Source of the DNA: Dechloromonas sp. UBA6271
GTDB lineage: Bacteria > Pseudomonadota > Gammaproteobacteria > Burkholderiales > Rhodocyclaceae
Direction of reading: 5' to 3'
Assembly: GCA_002440665.1 (NCBI GenBank)
Contig: DJUX01000053.1
Location: 1-64,000 of the forward strand
Length of the DNA stretch: 64,000 nt
Below the pieces are notes generated by a model. It saw only the letters and a program-made list of their open reading frames with translations, made no database searches and was not told the origin of the DNA. Below are positions 1 through 8,001 of this stretch, in pieces; the stretch's first letter is position 1; each line of letters starts with the position of its first letter. Both the position numbers and the translations under genes were made by a program.

Positions 1-1131
1 GCTAATGGACAATCTGGGTTCATTGCACTGTTCGGCAAGAAGACCGTGGGTGTCGCCTATGGTCTGGTGCTGTCGGAACTGGTCATTGCGCCGGTGACGC
101 CGAGCAACACGGCGCGCGGCGGCGCCATTGTTCACCCCATCATGCGTTCGATCGCCGATGGCTTCCACTCGACGCCTGAATTGGGCACGCAAAAGAAGAT
201 GGGGCGCTACCTGGCGCTGGTCAACTACAACACCAATCCGATCACCTCGGCGATGTTCATCACCGCCACCGCGCCCAATCCGCTGATCGTGGACCTGATC
301 GCCAAGGCCACCGACTCCGCCATCTCGATCACCTGGGGCCAATGGGCGCTAGCCGCGCTGCTGCCCGGGATCTGCATGCTGGCGCTGATGCCGCTGGTGC
401 TTTACTTGCTGTTCCCGCCGGAAATCAAAAATACGCCGGACGCCAAAGGCATGGCCGAGGCCGCGCTGAGCAAGCTCGGTCCGATGAAGGCCTCGGAGTT
501 CGTCACGCTGGGTGTTCTGGCATTGATGCTGGCCATGTGGGCCGGGGTCCCCGCCATACTGCTCGGCCCGGAGATGGACCTGAACGCGACGACCACGGCC
601 ATGATCGGCCTGTCGCTCCTGCTGCTGACCGGCGTGCTCGAGTGGGAAGACATCCTCAAGGCCAAGAGCGCCTGGGACACCCTGGTCTGGTTTGCCGCGC
701 TGGTGATGATGGCGACGTTTCTCGGCAAGCTCGGCCTGATCACCTGGTTCTCCGTGTCGATCAAGGATGGCATCAGCCAGCTGGGGCTGGGCTGGGTCAG
801 CGCTACCGTGCTCCTCGTATTGATCTATTTCTACTCCCACTATTTCTTTGCGAGTACCACAGCGCACATCACCGCCATGTTCGGAGCATTCTTCGCGGCG
901 GGCGTCGCGCTCGGTGCGCCACCCATGCCGCTGGCCCTGCTGCTGGCCTTTTCGTCATCGCTGATGATGTCGCTGACCCACTACGCCACCGGCACGGCGC
1001 CCATCATTTTCGGCTCGGGCTATACAACCCTAAACGAATGGTGGGCGGCTGGCTTGGCGATGAGCGTGGTCAACCTCGTAATTCTGGTGGCGGTCGGCAG
1101 CGTCTGGTGGAAGCTGCTAGGCCATATCTGA
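1..1131 (+). CDS. DASS-family anion:sodium symporter, 3' part
   Basis: This is the C-terminal part of a divalent anion:Na+ symporter (SLC13/DASS, like CitT or YbhI) that moves di- or tricarboxylates across the inner membrane. The frame is open from base 1, so the gene starts before the window; a GTG at 46 is internal. The visible 376 residues contain the family's SNTAR motif early and a SLTHYATGTAP-like motif near the end, both typical of the two substrate/sodium-binding hairpin regions, plus many hydrophobic segments. It lies 13 bases before a small isomerase gene. Substrate cannot be read from the sequence; malate, 2-oxoglutarate, succinate or tartrate are all possible. Confidence 0.88.
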   Translation, partial: ANGQSGFIALFGKKTVGVAYGLVLSELVIAPVTPSNTARGGAIVHPIMRSIADGFHSTPELGTQKKMGRYLALVNYNTNPITSAMFITATAPNPLIVDLIAKATDSAISITWGQWALAALLPGICMLALMPLVLYLLFPPEIKNTPDAKGMAEAALSKLGPMKASEFVTLGVLALMLAMWAGVPAILLGPEMDLNATTTAMIGLSLLLLTGVLEWEDILKAKSAWDTLVWFAALVMMATFLGKLGLITWFSVSIKDGISQLGLGWVSATVLLVLIYFYSHYFFASTTAHITAMFGAFFAAGVALGAPPMPLALLLAFSSSLMMSLTHYATGTAPIIFGSGYTTLNEWWAAGLAMSVVNLVILVAVGSVWWKLLGHI

Positions 1132-1144
1132 TCAGGAGACGTCC

Positions 1145-1507
1145 TTGCCCCATCTGAACATTGAATACACGCGCAATCTTCGCGGCTTTGATCCATTGCA
1201 GGCCTTGGCAAGAATCAACCGCGCGTGCCTGGACTCGGGCCTCTTCAGCGAATCGGACATCAAAAGCCGAGCGACGGCGATCGATTGCTTCCTGGTGGGC
1301 ATTGAAGAACAGGAACGCGCTTTCCTGCATGCGCGTATCGCCTTGCTGTCCGGGCGCAGCAATCTGCAACGCAAAGAACTTGCGGATGCGGTTCTTGCAG
1401 CACTGCGCTCAAGCATCACGGCCACAAGCGGCATCGAAATTCAGGTGAGCGTCGAGACGGTAGAAATCGACCGTCACAGTTATGCGAAGACGCTCATGCA
1501 TGAATGA
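1145..1507 (+). CDS. 5-carboxymethyl-2-hydroxymuconate isomerase-like tautomerase
   Basis: A 120-residue protein of the tautomerase superfamily. Translation starts at TTG with a good AGGAGA ribosome site, giving a second-position proline (MPHLNIEYT), the N-terminal catalytic base of 4-oxalocrotonate tautomerase and CHMI enzymes once Met is removed. Length and the N-terminal signature match the CHMI (HpaF/HpcD) family, which isomerises 5-carboxymethyl-2-hydroxymuconate in homoprotocatechuate breakdown. No other genes of that pathway are visible, so the true substrate may differ. It is probably co-transcribed with the upstream dicarboxylate carrier. Confidence 0.82.
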   Translation: MPHLNIEYTRNLRGFDPLQALARINRACLDSGLFSESDIKSRATAIDCFLVGIEEQERAFLHARIALLSGRSNLQRKELADAVLAALRSSITATSGIEIQVSVETVEIDRHSYAKTLMHE

Positions 1508-1606
1508 AGCGAATCCACGCTGACGATTGGCCTGGCGTGATGGCTGAAGCGAAGCCGCGATTCGCCGCAACCGCGAATGCTGCATTGCGGTAAAATCGCG
1601 GCCACC

Positions 1607-2650
1607 ATGCTCTATCCACTCATCCGCAAGTTCTTCTTCGCCCTCGACGCCGAAACTGCCCACGGCATCGGCATGAGCGGCGTTTCCTTCCTCGATGCGA
1701 CCGGTCTTGCCGGCTGCCTGGCCAAGCCGGTGACACCGTGCCCCGTCGAGGCCATGGGCCTCAGCTTCCCCAATCCGGTCGGCCTCGCCGCCGGGCTGGA
1801 CAAGAACGGCGACCATATCGACGCGCTGGCGCGGCTCGGTTTCGGCTTCATCGAGATTGGCACGATCACGCCCAAACCGCAGGACGGCAACCCGCGTCCG
1901 CGCCTGTTCCGCATCCCCGAGGCACAGGGCATCATCAACCGCATGGGCTTCAACAACGACGGCGTCGACAAGCTGCTGGAGAACGTGCGCGCCGCGCAGT
2001 TCCCCAAGAAGGGCGGCATTCTCGGCATCAACATCGGCAAGAACGCAACGACGCCGATCGAACACGCGGCCGACGATTACCTGATCTGCCTGAACAAGGT
2101 TTACAACGACGCCAGCTACATCACCGTCAATATTTCCTCGCCCAACACCAAGAACCTGCGTGAACTGCAGAAGGACGAGGCACTCGACGAGCTGCTTTCA
2201 CAGTTGAAAGCGCGCCAGGAAATCCTCGCCGACAAGCACGGCAAGTACGTGCCGATGGCTCTGAAGATCGCCCCCGATCTCGACGACGCGCAGATTACGG
2301 CGATCGCCGACGCGCTGCGCCGCCACCGCATGGATGGCGTCATCGCCACCAACACCACGCTGTCGCGCGACGGTGTCGAAGGCCTGACGAATGCCGACGA
2401 AGCGGGCGGCCTCTCCGGCGCGCCGGTTTTCCGCAGGTCGACCGAGGTGCTGAAAAAGCTGTCGACGGTGCTGGCCGGCGAACTGCCGATCATCGGCGTC
2501 GGCGGCATCATGGGCGGCGAGGATGCGGCCGAGAAAATCCGCGCTGGGGCGAGCCTGGTGCAGTTTTACAGCGGTTTCATCTACCGCGGTCCGGATCTTG
2601 TCAGCGAAGTGGCGGATACTCTGGCATATGTAATGAAGAAAAAGGTCTAA
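1607..2650 (+). CDS. pyrD: Dihydroorotate dehydrogenase (quinone), class 2
   Basis: PyrD oxidises dihydroorotate to orotate in pyrimidine synthesis and passes electrons to membrane quinone. The 347-residue product starts MLYPLIRKFFF, the amphipathic N-terminal helix that docks class 2 enzymes on the membrane. An upstream in-frame ATG at 1577 would add ten unlikely residues. It has the FMN-binding IGTITPKPQ segment, the NISSPNTKNLR motif containing the class 2 catalytic serine, and a C-terminal GVGGI phosphate-binding loop. It stands alone between the isomerase gene and the rnf operon. Confidence 0.97.
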   Translation: MLYPLIRKFFFALDAETAHGIGMSGVSFLDATGLAGCLAKPVTPCPVEAMGLSFPNPVGLAAGLDKNGDHIDALARLGFGFIEIGTITPKPQDGNPRPRLFRIPEAQGIINRMGFNNDGVDKLLENVRAAQFPKKGGILGINIGKNATTPIEHAADDYLICLNKVYNDASYITVNISSPNTKNLRELQKDEALDELLSQLKARQEILADKHGKYVPMALKIAPDLDDAQITAIADALRRHRMDGVIATNTTLSRDGVEGLTNADEAGGLSGAPVFRRSTEVLKKLSTVLAGELPIIGVGGIMGGEDAAEKIRAGASLVQFYSGFIYRGPDLVSEVADTLAYVMKKKV

Positions 2651-2722
2651 ATCCTTATTTCCATTGCGGTTGTTCGCACCGCAGCAAAACCGGATAATAC
2701 GGCCCTCAACCCTCCCCAACTC
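2651..2722 (+). promoter_or_regulatory. Possible rnf promoter region
   Basis: This gap holds a small hairpin (TGCGGT paired with ACCGCA, 2676-2694) and a GATAAT sequence that could be a -10 box near 2692, about 30 bases before the rnfA start. No clear Shine-Dalgarno sequence precedes rnfA. The promoter reading is tentative. Confidence 0.3.
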
Positions 2723-3307
2723 ATGAGCCACTACCTTTTCATCCTCGTCGGCGCGGTGCTGGTCAACAACGTCGTGCTGGTGAAGATTCTCGGTCTTTGC
2801 CCGTTCATGGGCGTTTCCAAGAAGCTGGAAACCGCTTACGGAATGGGCGCCGCCACGACTTTCGTGCTGACCATAGCGACCGGGGCAAGTTACATCATCG
2901 ACCACTTCCTGCTCATTCCCTTCGGGCTGGAATACCTGCGCACGCTGTCGTTCATCGTCACCATCGCCGCCATCGTCCAACTGACCGAAATGGTCATCGC
3001 CAAGACCTCGCCGTCCCTGCAGCAGACGCTGGGCATCTACCTGCCGCTGATCACCACCAACTGCGCGGTGCTCGGCGTGCCGTTGCTCAATATTTCCAAC
3101 GGCTACAACTTCGTCGAGTCGCTGCTCTTCGGCGCCGGCAGCGCGGTCGGCTTCTCGCTGGTGCTGATCCTCTTCGCCGGCATGCGCGAGCGCATCGAGG
3201 GTGCCGAGGTTCCGATCTATTTCCGTGGCGTCGCCATCGCCATGGTCACCGCCGGGCTGATGGCGCTGGCCTTCATGGGCTTTGCCGGTCTGGACAAGTA
3301 CCAGTAA
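2723..3307 (+). CDS. rnfA: Electron transport complex subunit RnfA
   Basis: RnfA (RsxA) is an integral membrane subunit of the Rnf complex, which couples ferredoxin:NAD+ electron transfer to ion translocation; in some bacteria the complex also keeps SoxR reduced. The 194-residue protein has about six membrane segments and carries the conserved ILGLCPFMG and TTNCAVLGV motifs whose cysteines hold the membrane-embedded Fe-S centre shared with RnfE. It opens the rnfABCDGE operon and overlaps rnfB by one base (TAATG). Confidence 0.97.
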   Translation: MSHYLFILVGAVLVNNVVLVKILGLCPFMGVSKKLETAYGMGAATTFVLTIATGASYIIDHFLLIPFGLEYLRTLSFIVTIAAIVQLTEMVIAKTSPSLQQTLGIYLPLITTNCAVLGVPLLNISNGYNFVESLLFGAGSAVGFSLVLILFAGMRERIEGAEVPIYFRGVAIAMVTAGLMALAFMGFAGLDKYQ

Positions 3308-3870
3308 TGGAAATCCTTCTCGCCATCGCCATCATGGCCCTCGGCGCCGTCGTGCTCGGCGCCGCGCTCGGCTTTGCCTCGATCAAGTTCAAGGTCGAGG
3401 GTGACCCGCTGGTCGAGAAAATCGAGGCTATCCTGCCGCAGACGCAGTGCGGCCAGTGCAGCTATCCCGGCTGCAAGCCCTATGCCGAAGCCATCGCCAA
3501 GGGCGAGGCCGACATCAACAAATGCCCGCCGGGCGGTGCCGAAGGCGTCCAGCGCCTGGCCGACCTGCTCGGCCGCGAGGTCAAGCCGCTCGACGCCGAG
3601 GAAAAACCGAAGTCGGTCGCCATCATCGACGAGAACACCTGCATCGGCTGCACGCTGTGTATCCAGGCCTGCCCGGTCGACGCCATCGTCGGTGCCGCCA
3701 AGCAGATGCACACCATCATCGCGCCGCTGTGTACCGGCTGCGAACTGTGCCTGCCGCCGTGCCCGGTCGAATGCATCCGCATGGAAGTCATCGGCGAAAA
3801 CATCGACAATTGGAAATGGCGCTATCCGGTCGTCGAAATCAAGGCTGCCCCGCTGAAAGAGGCCGCCTGA
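3307..3870 (+). CDS. rnfB: Electron transport complex subunit RnfB
   Basis: RnfB is the membrane-anchored ferredoxin-like entry subunit of Rnf. The start at 3307 overlaps the rnfA stop; the frame is open far upstream, but only this start gives the usual N-terminal membrane helix (about residues 1-25). A four-cysteine cluster motif lies at about residues 48, 51, 56 and 73, followed by two 4Fe-4S ferredoxin motifs (CIGCTLCIQAC and CTGCELCLPPC). At 187 residues it matches the proteobacterial form. Its stop overlaps the rnfC start, indicating translational coupling. Confidence 0.96.
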   Translation: MEILLAIAIMALGAVVLGAALGFASIKFKVEGDPLVEKIEAILPQTQCGQCSYPGCKPYAEAIAKGEADINKCPPGGAEGVQRLADLLGREVKPLDAEEKPKSVAIIDENTCIGCTLCIQACPVDAIVGAAKQMHTIIAPLCTGCELCLPPCPVECIRMEVIGENIDNWKWRYPVVEIKAAPLKEAA

Positions 3871-5609
3871 TGCTGATGAACCTGTTCAAGTTCAAGGGCG
3901 GCGTCAAGCCGCCGACCAACAAAACGCAGTCCGTCACCCTGCCGATCGCCGTCGCCCCGCTGCCCTCGCGCCTCGTCGTGCCGCTGCACCAGAGCATCGG
4001 CGGCACGCCACGCCCGGTCGTTCAGGCCGGCGACAAGGTGCTCAAGGGCCAGTTGATTGGCGAGGCCGACGGCTGGATCTCCGCCGCCGTCCACGCCCCG
4101 ACCTCGGGTACCGTACTCGAAGTGGCGATGCATGTGCAGCCGCACCCTTCCGGCCTCGATGCGCTGTGCGTGGTCATCGAACCGGATGGCAAGGATGAAT
4201 GGATCGCCCGCGAGCCGCTTGATTACGCCAGCCTGAAACCCGAAGAAGTCCGCGAGCGCCTGCAGCAGTCCGGCGTCGTCGGCCTCGGCGGCGCGGTTTT
4301 CCCGACCCACGGCAAGCTGACGCCGGCGAAAACGGTGCCGATGGACGAACTGGTGATCAACGGTGCCGAATGCGAGCCCTTCATCACCTGCGACGACCTG
4401 CTGATGCGCGAGCGTGCGGAGGAAGTCGTGCGCGGCATCGGCATCTTCCGCGACCTGCTGCAGCCGAAGAAGGTGCTGATCGGCATCGAGGATAACAAGC
4501 CGGAAGCTGCCGCCGCCATGCGTGCTGCGGTCGACGCCTTGAAAGAACCGTTTTTGGTCGTTTCGGTGCCGACGCTTTACCCGGCCGGCGGCGCCAAGCA
4601 GTTGATTCGCGTCCTGACCGGCAAAGAAGTCCCAGCCAGCAAGCGCTCGACCGATCTCGGCGTCCAGTGTTTCAACGTCGCCACCGCCTACACCGCCTGG
4701 CGCGCCATCGCCCACGGCGAGCCGGTCGTCTCGCGTCTGGTCACCATTACCGGCAACGTGCACGAACCACGCAACTATGAGGTGCTGATCGGCACGCCGA
4801 TGGACGAACTGCTCAAGCTCGCCACCCCGCACCCCGATACCGACGGCATCATCATGGGCGGCCCGATGATGGGCTTCCTCGTGCCGCAAGCGTCGGTGCC
4901 GGTGGTCAAGGCGACCAACTGCCTGATCGCCCACGCCGACCGCCTGTTCCCGCCCAAGGCGCCGGAAATGCCGTGCATCCGCTGCGGTTCCTGCGCCGAA
5001 GCCTGCCCGCACGAACTGCAGCCGTTCGAGATGTACTGGTTCTCGCGTGCCAAGAATTTCGGCAAGACGCAGGAGTACCACATCTTCGATTGCATCGAAT
5101 GCGGCTGCTGCTCCTTCGTCTGCCCGTCGCGCATTCCGCTGGTCCAGTATTTCCGCTTCGCCAAGAGCGAAATCTGGGCGCGCGAGCGCGAGAAGAAAGC
5201 GTCCGATGGCGCCAAGGCCCGCTTCGAATTCAAGCAGATGCGCGAAGAGCGCGAAAAGGCGGAAAAGGCCGAGAAACTGGCCAAGGCTGCTGCTGCCCAG
5301 GCCGCCAAGAAGGCGGCGGAGGCTGCTGCTGCGGCAGCCGAAGGCAACGCCGCAGAAGCCGAGGCTGCTGCACCTGAAACGCCGGCTGTTGCGGTCGACG
5401 CCCAAAAAGATGCGAAAAAGGCCACCATCGAAGCCGCCATGGCCCGCGCCAAAGCCCAGCGCGAAGCTGTTCAACCCAAAAATATCGAAGCCCTGAAAGC
5501 CGCGCAGCAACAGGAAATCGACCAAATCGAAGCGCGCCGCCAGGCCGCCCATCTGAGCGAAGCCGCCGAGCCCGCTGCGGCAGCCCCGGCCAGCGAGAAA
5601 ACCGAGTGA
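3870..5609 (+). CDS. rnfC: Electron transport complex subunit RnfC
   Basis: RnfC is the peripheral NADH/FMN-binding subunit of Rnf, related to NuoF. The 579-residue protein starts MLMNLFKFKGG at the ATGA-type overlap with rnfB; ATG at 3876 is an alternative. It has an N-terminal lipoyl-like domain, the flavin/NADH domain, then two 4Fe-4S motifs near residues 369-380 and 408-419 (CIRCGSCAEAC and CIECGCCSFVC). From about residue 447 to the end it is a Lys/Glu/Ala-rich coiled-coil-like tail, usual in proteobacterial RnfC. Two copies of the dispersed GYTGCGGTCRAC element lie in this gene, encoding AAVD and VAVD. Confidence 0.96.
   Translation: MLMNLFKFKGGVKPPTNKTQSVTLPIAVAPLPSRLVVPLHQSIGGTPRPVVQAGDKVLKGQLIGEADGWISAAVHAPTSGTVLEVAMHVQPHPSGLDALCVVIEPDGKDEWIAREPLDYASLKPEEVRERLQQSGVVGLGGAVFPTHGKLTPAKTVPMDELVINGAECEPFITCDDLLMRERAEEVVRGIGIFRDLLQPKKVLIGIEDNKPEAAAAMRAAVDALKEPFLVVSVPTLYPAGGAKQLIRVLTGKEVPASKRSTDLGVQCFNVATAYTAWRAIAHGEPVVSRLVTITGNVHEPRNYEVLIGTPMDELLKLATPHPDTDGIIMGGPMMGFLVPQASVPVVKATNCLIAHADRLFPPKAPEMPCIRCGSCAEACPHELQPFEMYWFSRAKNFGKTQEYHIFDCIECGCCSFVCPSRIPLVQYFRFAKSEIWAREREKKASDGAKARFEFKQMREEREKAEKAEKLAKAAAAQAAKKAAEAAAAAAEGNAAEAEAAAPETPAVAVDAQKDAKKATIEAAMARAKAQREAVQPKNIEALKAAQQQEIDQIEARRQAAHLSEAAEPAAAAPASEKTE
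4524..4560 (+). repeat. Uptake-signal-like element, site 1
   Basis: The core GCTGCGGTCGAC is followed by GAAAGAA and TTTTTGG tracts, inside rnfC. Confidence 0.75.
5388..5424 (+). repeat. Uptake-signal-like element, site 2
   Basis: The core GTTGCGGTCGAC is followed by CAAAAAG and GAAAAAGG tracts, in the rnfC tail region. A degenerate relative (GCTGTTCAACCC then AAAAATATCG) lies at about 5465-5487. Confidence 0.75.
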
Positions 5610-6625
5610 TGTTCGCCCCCGCCCCCTATTTCCTCAAGGATGTCAGCGTCAGCCAGGTGATGATCCAGGTCTGCATCGCGCTGATTCCCGGCATCGCCGC
5701 CTATGCCTGGCTGATCGGCCCGGCCATCCTGGTCCAGCTGGTCATCGCCTCGCTCGCCGCCCTGCTCGCCGAATCCGCCATGCTGAAGATTCGCGGCAAG
5801 CCGCAGGCGCTGTTCCTCTCCGACGGCTCGGCCATCGTCACCGCCTGGCTGATCGCCCTCACCTTCCCGCCACTCGCCCCGTGGTGGCTGGTCGCGCTCG
5901 GCACGGTCTTCGCCATCGTCGTCGCCAAGCACCTTTACGGCGGCCTCGGCCAGAATCCGTTCAACCCGGCGATGATCGCCTTCGCCGTCTGCATCGTCGC
6001 CTTCCCGGCGCTGATGTCGCAATGGCCTAGCGTCGGTCTGCAAATGTCGCTGCTCGACCAGATGAACATCATTCTCGGCCTGGCGCCGCGCGTCGATGCG
6101 CTGGCCGGCGCGACGCCGCTCGATGCGCTGAAGACGGCGCTCAAGCTGAGCGACAGCAATGTCGATATCGCCCAGTTGCTGGCCAACCAGGACATCTTCG
6201 GTAATTTCGCCGGGCGCGGCTGGGAATGGGTGGCCGGCGGCTACCTGCTCGGCGGTTTGTGGATGTGGCAGCGCAAGCTGATCACCTGGCATGTACCGGT
6301 CGCCTTCATCGGCGCTTTGGTCGTGATTTCCGGCGCGCTCTGGCTGTACAACCCGGCGCAGTTCGCCAACCCGCTGTTCCACCTGTTCTCCGGCGGCGCC
6401 ATGATCGGCGCCTTCTTCATCGCCACCGACCCCGTCTCCGGCTGCACGACGCCGCGCGGCAAGCTGATCTTCGGCGCCGGCGCCGGCCTGCTCGCCTACA
6501 TCATCCGCGTCTTCGGCGGCTACCCGGATGGCGTCGCCTTCGCCGTACTGCTGATGAACCTGTGCGCGCCGCTGATTGACCTGCTGACGCAGCCGCCGAT
6601 CTTCGGCATGAAGAACAAGGCATGA
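5609..6625 (+). CDS. rnfD: Electron transport complex subunit RnfD
   Basis: RnfD is a polytopic membrane subunit related to NqrB that carries covalent FMN. The 338-residue product begins MFAPAPYFLKD at an ATG overlapping the rnfC stop; a GTG three bases upstream is also possible. The segment ATDPVSGCTTPRGK contains the threonine region expected to hold FMN. It is rich in membrane helices and overlaps rnfG by four bases (ATGA). Confidence 0.95.
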   Translation: MFAPAPYFLKDVSVSQVMIQVCIALIPGIAAYAWLIGPAILVQLVIASLAALLAESAMLKIRGKPQALFLSDGSAIVTAWLIALTFPPLAPWWLVALGTVFAIVVAKHLYGGLGQNPFNPAMIAFAVCIVAFPALMSQWPSVGLQMSLLDQMNIILGLAPRVDALAGATPLDALKTALKLSDSNVDIAQLLANQDIFGNFAGRGWEWVAGGYLLGGLWMWQRKLITWHVPVAFIGALVVISGALWLYNPAQFANPLFHLFSGGAMIGAFFIATDPVSGCTTPRGKLIFGAGAGLLAYIIRVFGGYPDGVAFAVLLMNLCAPLIDLLTQPPIFGMKNKA

Positions 6626-7290
6626 CCGGCGCCCCGCAGGAATTTTCCGCCTCCGGCATGGCCGTCCGTACGGCGGCGACGCTGTTCGTTTTCGTCATCG
6701 TTTTCACCGGCCTGCTGTCCGGTGCCTACCTGTGGACCAAGCCGGCCATCGAGGCCTCGGCCGCCGAAGAGAAGATGAAGCTGGTCGACGAGGTGCTGCC
6801 GCGTGGCGAGTACGACAACGCGCTGCTCGAAGACACCCTTGCCCTGCCACCGACAACCGAACTGGGACTGGCCGACCCGACGACGCTCTACCGCGCGCGC
6901 AAGGACGGCAAGCCGGCGGCGCTGATTTTCGAAACCGTGGCCCCGGATGGCTATGCCGGCAAGGTCAAGCTGATCCTCGCCGTGCGCGCCGATGGCCAGG
7001 TGGCCGGCGTGCGCGTCACCCAGCACAAGGAAACGCCGGGCCTTGGCGATTACATCGAGGTCAAGAAGGACAAGAACAAGGCCCGCCCGTGGATCACCCA
7101 GTTCGCCGGCATGTCGCTGGCCCAGGTGGCCGACAGCGAGTGGAAGGTGAAGAAGGACGGCGGTCGCATCGATTATCACGCCGGCGCCACCGTCACGCCG
7201 CGCGCCGTGTCCAAAGCCGTGTTCAAGGCCGTAAAATGGGCCGAAGCCAACCGCGACCAACTGTTCGCTAATGCCGGGGGCGCCAAATGA
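6622..7290 (+). CDS. rnfG: Electron transport complex subunit RnfG
   Basis: RnfG is a periplasm-facing flavoprotein subunit related to NqrC. The 222-residue protein has one N-terminal membrane anchor (about residues 15-40), then an FMN-binding domain with GLGDYIEVKKDKN. The HAGATVTPRAV motif matches the S(G/A)AT-type attachment site whose last Thr bears FMN. It overlaps both neighbours by ATGA, as expected within a tightly coupled operon. Confidence 0.95.
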   Translation: MTGAPQEFSASGMAVRTAATLFVFVIVFTGLLSGAYLWTKPAIEASAAEEKMKLVDEVLPRGEYDNALLEDTLALPPTTELGLADPTTLYRARKDGKPAALIFETVAPDGYAGKVKLILAVRADGQVAGVRVTQHKETPGLGDYIEVKKDKNKARPWITQFAGMSLAQVADSEWKVKKDGGRIDYHAGATVTPRAVSKAVFKAVKWAEANRDQLFANAGGAK

Positions 7291-7976
7291 TCACCCGTGA
7301 CGAATTCAAGACCATCGCCGGCAACGGCATCTGGAAGCAAAACACCTCGATCGCCCAGATCCTCGGCCTTTGTCCGTTGCTGGCCGTGACCACCAACGCG
7401 GTCAACGGCATCATGCTCTCTTTGGCGACCATCCTGGTCATGGCGCTCTCCAACGTCGCCGTCGCCTCGCTGCGCAACTTCATTCCGCACGAAATCCGCA
7501 TCCCGGTCTTCATCCTGATCGTCGCCGCGCTGGTCACCGTCGTCGACCTGCTGTTCAACGCCAACCTGCACGAACTCTACCTGGTGCTCGGCATCTTCAT
7601 TCCGCTAATCGTCACCAACTGCATCGTGCTCGCCCGCGTCGAAGCCTTCGCCGCCAAGAACCCGCCGCTGCAATCGACCTTCGACGGCATTTTCATGGGC
7701 GTCGGCATGCTGTGGACCCTGGCGCTGCTCGGCGGCATGCGCGAACTGCTCGGCAACGGCACGCTGTTCGGCGGCATCGACATGGTCTTCCCCAGCCTGC
7801 AGCCGATCCAGCTGCTGCCGGAAAGCTATCCGGGGTTCCTGCTCGCCCTGCTGCCGCCTGGCGCCTTCATCCTGCTCGGCTGCATGATCGCCTGGAAGAA
7901 CTGGATGGATGCCCGCGCCGCCGCCCGTGCCCAGGCCAAGCCGCCGGCCCCGGTGGCGACGGCTGGCGCCCACTAG
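7287..7976 (+). CDS. rnfE: Electron transport complex subunit RnfE
   Basis: RnfE is the RnfA-like membrane subunit that closes the operon. The 229-residue sequence has about six membrane helices, with the conserved cysteine motifs QILGLCPLLAV and VTNCIVLARVE that pair with those of RnfA around the intramembrane Fe-S centre. Order and spacing (rnfABCDGE) are the standard gammaproteobacterial/betaproteobacterial arrangement. The C-terminal 20 residues are Ala/Pro rich and variable. Confidence 0.96.
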   Translation: MITRDEFKTIAGNGIWKQNTSIAQILGLCPLLAVTTNAVNGIMLSLATILVMALSNVAVASLRNFIPHEIRIPVFILIVAALVTVVDLLFNANLHELYLVLGIFIPLIVTNCIVLARVEAFAAKNPPLQSTFDGIFMGVGMLWTLALLGGMRELLGNGTLFGGIDMVFPSLQPIQLLPESYPGFLLALLPPGAFILLGCMIAWKNWMDARAAARAQAKPPAPVATAGAH

Positions 7977-8001
7977 AACCACCCGCGTCGCCGGCGGGTT
8001 C

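Noticed and set aside
4775..5452. Long minus-strand ORFs opposite rnfC
   Set aside because: They are antisense shadows caused by high GC and biased codon use; they show no motifs and no ribosome sites.
7397..7427. GCGGTCAAC in rnfE as another uptake-like element
   Set aside because: Only nine core bases match (preceded by AC, not YT) and the phased A/T tracts are missing.
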